The notes below the pieces were generated by a model. That model made no database searches. It was given only the letters and a program-made list of their open reading frames with translations, and was not told where the DNA came from. Of a stretch of 64,000 nucleotides of DNA, positions 60,642 through 64,000 are shown piece by piece. The position numbers were made by a program, and so were the translations under genes. The first letter of the stretch is position 1. Every line of letters begins with the position of its first letter. The DNA is from Alphaproteobacteria bacterium (GTDB lineage: Bacteria > Pseudomonadota > Alphaproteobacteria > Sphingomonadales > Sphingomonadaceae): contig JAUIIG010000001.1 of assembly GCA_030431875.1 (NCBI GenBank), forward strand, positions 101,539 through 165,538. Direction: 5' to 3'.

Positions 60642-61841
60642 TCAGGTTCCGGCGGTATTCACGCCCATGTCCTGCAGGTAGCGCTTCACGTTGCGCGCTG
60701 CCTGCCGCAGCCGTTGTTCGTTCTCGACCATGGCGATGCGGACGTATCCTTCGCCATCCTCGCCGTAACCCACGCCCGGTGCCACCGCGACCTCGGCATG
60801 GGTAAGCAACTGCTTGGAAAATTCCAGGCTGCCCATCTCCTTGAGCGCGGGCGGCAAGGGTGCCCAGGCGAACATGGAGGCGGGCGGCGGCGGGATGTCC
60901 CAACCGGCGCGGCCAAAGGCTTCCACCATCACGTCACGCCGCTTGTGATACATCTGCCGGTTCTGTTCGACATAGTCCTGCGGGCCGTTCAGTGCGGCAC
61001 AGGCGGCGGCCTGGATGGGCGTGAAGGCGCCATAGTCGATATAGCTCTTCACCCGCGTCATGGCCGCGATCAGCGTCTGGTTGCCCACGGCAAAGCCCAT
61101 ACGCCAGCCGGCCATGCCATAGGTCTTGGAGAGGCTGGTGAACTCGACGGCCACGTCCTTCGCTCCCGGCACCTGCAGGATCGAGGGCGTCGGCTTGCCG
61201 TCGTAGTAGAGCTCCGAATAGGCGAGGTCGGACAGGATCCAGACCTTGTGGAACTTGGCCCAGTCGACCAGCTTGGCGTAGAATTCGAGGTCCACCACTT
61301 CGGCCGTCGGGTTGCTGGGGAAGTTCACCACCAGCACCGTGGGGCGTGGAACGGTGAAGTTCATCGCCGCTTCCAGCGCTTCCCAGTACTTGTCGTCCGG
61401 CGTGGTCGGCACCGAGCGGATCGAGGCCCCGGCGATGATGAAGCCGAAGGTGTGGATCGGGTAGCTGGGATTGGGCGCCATGATCGTGTCGCCCGGCGCA
61501 GTGATCGCCGTGGCAAGGCTGGCGAGGCCCTCCTTGGAGCCGAGCGTCACCACCACTTCGTTCTCAGGGTCGAGCTCGACCCCGAAGCGGCGCTCGTAAT
61601 AGTTGGCCTGGGCCTTGCGCAGGCCGGGGATGCCCTTCGACTGCGAATAGCCGTGGGCGTCGGGCTTCTGTGCCACCTCGCACAATTTGTCGATGACATG
61701 CTTGGGCGGCGGCTGGTCGGGATTACCCATGCCAAGGTCGATGATGTCGCGACCTTCCGCTCGCGCGGCCGCTCGCATCGCGTTCACTTCGGCGATGACA
61801 TAAGGCGGCAGTCGCTTGATGCGGTAAAATTGGTCGTCCAT
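60642..61841 (-). CDS. Class I/II aminotransferase (AlaC/LL-DAP aminotransferase-like)
   Basis: DLGMGNPDQPPPKHVIDKL, MAPNPSYPIHTFGFIIAGA, VVNFPSNPTAEV, EFTSLSKTYGMAGWRMGFAVGN. Confidence 0.92.
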   Translation of the reverse strand: MDDQFYRIKRLPPYVIAEVNAMRAAARAEGRDIIDLGMGNPDQPPPKHVIDKLCEVAQKPDAHGYSQSKGIPGLRKAQANYYERRFGVELDPENEVVVTLGSKEGLASLATAITAPGDTIMAPNPSYPIHTFGFIIAGASIRSVPTTPDDKYWEALEAAMNFTVPRPTVLVVNFPSNPTAEVVDLEFYAKLVDWAKFHKVWILSDLAYSELYYDGKPTPSILQVPGAKDVAVEFTSLSKTYGMAGWRMGFAVGNQTLIAAMTRVKSYIDYGAFTPIQAAACAALNGPQDYVEQNRQMYHKRRDVMVEAFGRAGWDIPPPPASMFAWAPLPPALKEMGSLEFSKQLLTHAEVAVAPGVGYGEDGEGYVRIAMVENEQRLRQAARNVKRYLQDMGVNTAGT

Positions 61842-62002
61842 CGTATCCTTCTCTGGTTGATCCCGCATTATTGCAGGCAGGGCCTCTCTGAATGAAACAA
61901 AGGCGCAGTGCAACGCGGCATCAACGCATGATCTGCTAAGGGCCTATGAGTTTGCGGCCTCAGGCTCCCAATTGTCACAATTCCGATTATAAGGGCCGCG
62001 AG

Positions 62003-63865
62003 ATGGCCAAAGACCCCAAGAACGGCAACGAAGCCGCGGATATCTTCACCGAAATGCTCCGCATGCAGGGCGAGGCCGCGCGTCAGATGATGCAGACCTT
62101 CGCCCCGCAGGCTGCCGACAAGGTGCCCGACGAAAGTGCGATCGACGCCATGGGGCAGGCGATGATGGAGTTCCAGCAGACCTGGCTGCAGTTCTGCCTG
62201 CCCGAAAACGAACGCCCCGCGCCCATGCTCTCGAGCCCCGCCAATTGGATGGAGGCCATGCGCCAGTGGACCTCTGCCATCCCCATGCTCGATCCGCAGG
62301 CGCAGCAGCAGATGTGGGCCGATGGCATGCAGCTATGGCAGGACTTGCTGACGAAATATTCCGAAGCAGGGGAGGGCGAGGAAGCCCAGCTGCCATTCAA
62401 GGATCGCCGTTTCGCCGACAAGGCCTGGCGTGACCAGCCGGTCTTCGCGCTGATCCACCAGACCTACTTGTTGTTTGCCGAGCGGCTGGCGCAGAACATC
62501 GACCATGCCGAGGGGCTAAGCGAGGAAGACCGCGCCAACCTGCGCTTCGCCACGCAAGGCGTGCTCGATGCGATGAGCCCGGCCAACTTTCCGCTGATGA
62601 ACCCGGTGGTGCTGGAACGCACGATGGAGACGCGCGGCGAGAACCTGGTGCGCGGGCTGGAACGCCTGACCGCCGATCTCGAGCGCGGCCAGCTCACCCA
62701 CACCGACACCAGCAAGTTCAAACTTGGAGAGAACGTCGCCACCACGCCCGGCAAGGTGATCTACGAGACCGAGCTATTCCAGCTGATCCAGTATTCGCCC
62801 ACCACCGAAGAGGTGATGGAGACGCCGCTGCTGATCTTCCCGCCGTGGATCAACCGTTTCTACATCCTCGACCTCAACGAGAAGAAGAGCTTCGTGCGCT
62901 GGGCGGTGGACCAGGGCATTACCGTGTGCCTCGTGTCCTGGCGTTCGGTAGACGAAAGCCTGACCCATATTGATTGGGACGACTACTTCCGCGCGCAAAT
63001 GGAAGCGATCGACGTGGTGATCGAGCGGCTGAAGGTGCCGAGCGTGCACGCCATTGGCTATTGCGTTGCGGGCACCACCTTGGCGGGAACGCTGGCCGTG
63101 CTCGCGCGGCGCGGACAGGCGGACAAGGTGAAAAGTGCCACCTTCTTTACCGCACAGGTGGACTTCGAGCACGCGGGCGACCTCAAGCTGTTCGTTGACG
63201 ACGGGAAGCTGGAATTCATCCGCCAGGCTTCGAAGGGCGGCTACCTCGACGGGCGCTACCTTGCTGCCACCTTCAACATGCTGCGCGGGTCGGACTTGAT
63301 CTGGAACTACGTGGTCAACCACTACCTGCTGGGCGAGGACTATCCGGCCTTCGACCTGCTGTTCTGGAACGGCGATGTCACCAACCTGCCGGCCAAGTGG
63401 CACGCGGCGTACCTGCGCGACCTGTACAAGGACAACCTGATGGTGGTGCCGAATGCGCTGGGCGCGGACGGCACCGAGATCGACCTGCGCCTGATCAAGA
63501 CGCCGTGCTACATCCAGGCGGGGCGTGAGGATCATATCGCCCCTCCGCAAAGCGTGTTCGAGGCGCTGAAGCATTTCAGCGGCGACAACCGCTTCGTCAT
63601 GGCCGGCAGCGGCCACATCGCCGGCGTGGTCAATCCGCCTTCCGCCAATAAGTACCAGTACTGGACCAATGACGGCGAGTTCGCCTCGCTGGAAGAATTT
63701 GTTGCCGGGGCATCCGAGCATCCCGGCAGCTGGTGGCCAGACTGGCTGGCCTGGCTCGAATCGCAGGATGGCAAGCGCGTCAAAGCCAAGGGGCGGCGCA
63801 AGCCGGGCAGCAAGTCCAACCCGGCAATCGAGGATGCTCCGGGCCGCTATGTAAAGACGCGCTAG
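62003..63865 (+). CDS. phaC: Class I poly(R)-hydroxyalkanoate synthase
   Basis: NPVVLERTMETRGENLVRGLERL, LLIFPPWINRFYILDL, lipase-like box HAIGYCVAGTTLAGTLAVL, WNGDVTNLPAKWHAAYLRDLY. Confidence 0.95.
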   Translation: MAKDPKNGNEAADIFTEMLRMQGEAARQMMQTFAPQAADKVPDESAIDAMGQAMMEFQQTWLQFCLPENERPAPMLSSPANWMEAMRQWTSAIPMLDPQAQQQMWADGMQLWQDLLTKYSEAGEGEEAQLPFKDRRFADKAWRDQPVFALIHQTYLLFAERLAQNIDHAEGLSEEDRANLRFATQGVLDAMSPANFPLMNPVVLERTMETRGENLVRGLERLTADLERGQLTHTDTSKFKLGENVATTPGKVIYETELFQLIQYSPTTEEVMETPLLIFPPWINRFYILDLNEKKSFVRWAVDQGITVCLVSWRSVDESLTHIDWDDYFRAQMEAIDVVIERLKVPSVHAIGYCVAGTTLAGTLAVLARRGQADKVKSATFFTAQVDFEHAGDLKLFVDDGKLEFIRQASKGGYLDGRYLAATFNMLRGSDLIWNYVVNHYLLGEDYPAFDLLFWNGDVTNLPAKWHAAYLRDLYKDNLMVVPNALGADGTEIDLRLIKTPCYIQAGREDHIAPPQSVFEALKHFSGDNRFVMAGSGHIAGVVNPPSANKYQYWTNDGEFASLEEFVAGASEHPGSWWPDWLAWLESQDGKRVKAKGRRKPGSKSNPAIEDAPGRYVKTR

Positions 63866-63903
63866 CCAGCCAAGCTACTGAAAAACAAGCAGGTCACAGC
63901 GTT

Positions 63904-63966
63904 TTGTGCACTGCAACATAATCCTTGACTTCGCATGTGCACAAACATATATTGTGCATCGCAACA
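63904..63966 (+). promoter_or_regulatory. Promoter (TTGACT-N17-TATATT) overlapped by repeated TTGTGCA boxes
   Basis: -35 63925-63930, -10 63948-63953; boxes TTGTGCACTGCAACA 63904-63918, inverted TGCACAA 63938-63944, TTGTGCATCGCAACA 63952-63966. Confidence 0.65.
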
Positions 63967-63984
63967 AAGGGTCGTGAGTGGTTC

Positions 63985-64000
63985 ATGACCGTAATCGAAG
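63985..64000 (+). CDS. Start of a truncated gene (MTVIE...), possibly PHA-related
   Basis: ATG 19 nt after the last promoter box and adjacent to phaC; only five codons visible. Confidence 0.4.

Overview
GC-rich, gene-dense alphaproteobacterial chromosome segment. Gene content and the EcfG-type stress module suggest Sphingomonadales/Erythrobacteraceae; this is an inference, no marker was searched. Left to right: a FixL/FixJ-like two-component pair (FixL truncated by the window edge). A near-complete Tad/Flp type IVc pilus locus on + (flp, cpaB, cpaC, small lipoprotein, tadG, tadE x2, cpaE, cpaF, tadB, tadC, tadD-like, cpaA). A DUF2147 gene and tRNA-Gln(CTG). A second TadE/TadE/TadG-vWA block on -. 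A TolB-propeller/amidohydrolase fusion. The biotin genes bioBFDA. A cyanide-insensitive-type bd oxidase (cydAB) with an untracked 49-aa DUF2474-like ORF. A LOG-family protein. A short hypothetical gene flanked by two palindromic repeat elements. thiD, DUF1272, glmM, sodB. A general stress response module (nepR, ecfG and a divergent CHASE/HWE kinase) with a back-to-back EcfG promoter. modABC next to an IorAB-like molybdoenzyme. A thioredoxin, a beta-CASP nuclease and two L,D-transpeptidases. An aromatic/peripheral catabolism stretch (pobR-like/pobA, a G8-domain CEMIP-like secreted protein, a probable two-subunit hydroquinone dioxygenase plus ALDH, FAD oxidoreductase, IlvD/Edd, MFS). tRNA-Thr and tRNA-Cys. 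A Cys-rich winged-helix regulator, an aminotransferase, phaC, and at the right edge a promoter with repeated TTGTGCA boxes. Most of the window is ordinary chromosome. The most interesting items are the CEMIP-like protein, the near-palindromic divergent EcfG promoter, the untracked nepR and DUF2474 ORFs, the MITE-like repeat abutting thiD, the putative hydroquinone-cleavage cluster, the Cys-cluster regulator and the repeat-bearing promoter after phaC. Many long ORFs in the track are antisense mirrors in GC-rich DNA and were discarded. All family names come from recognition of sequence motifs; no database search was run.
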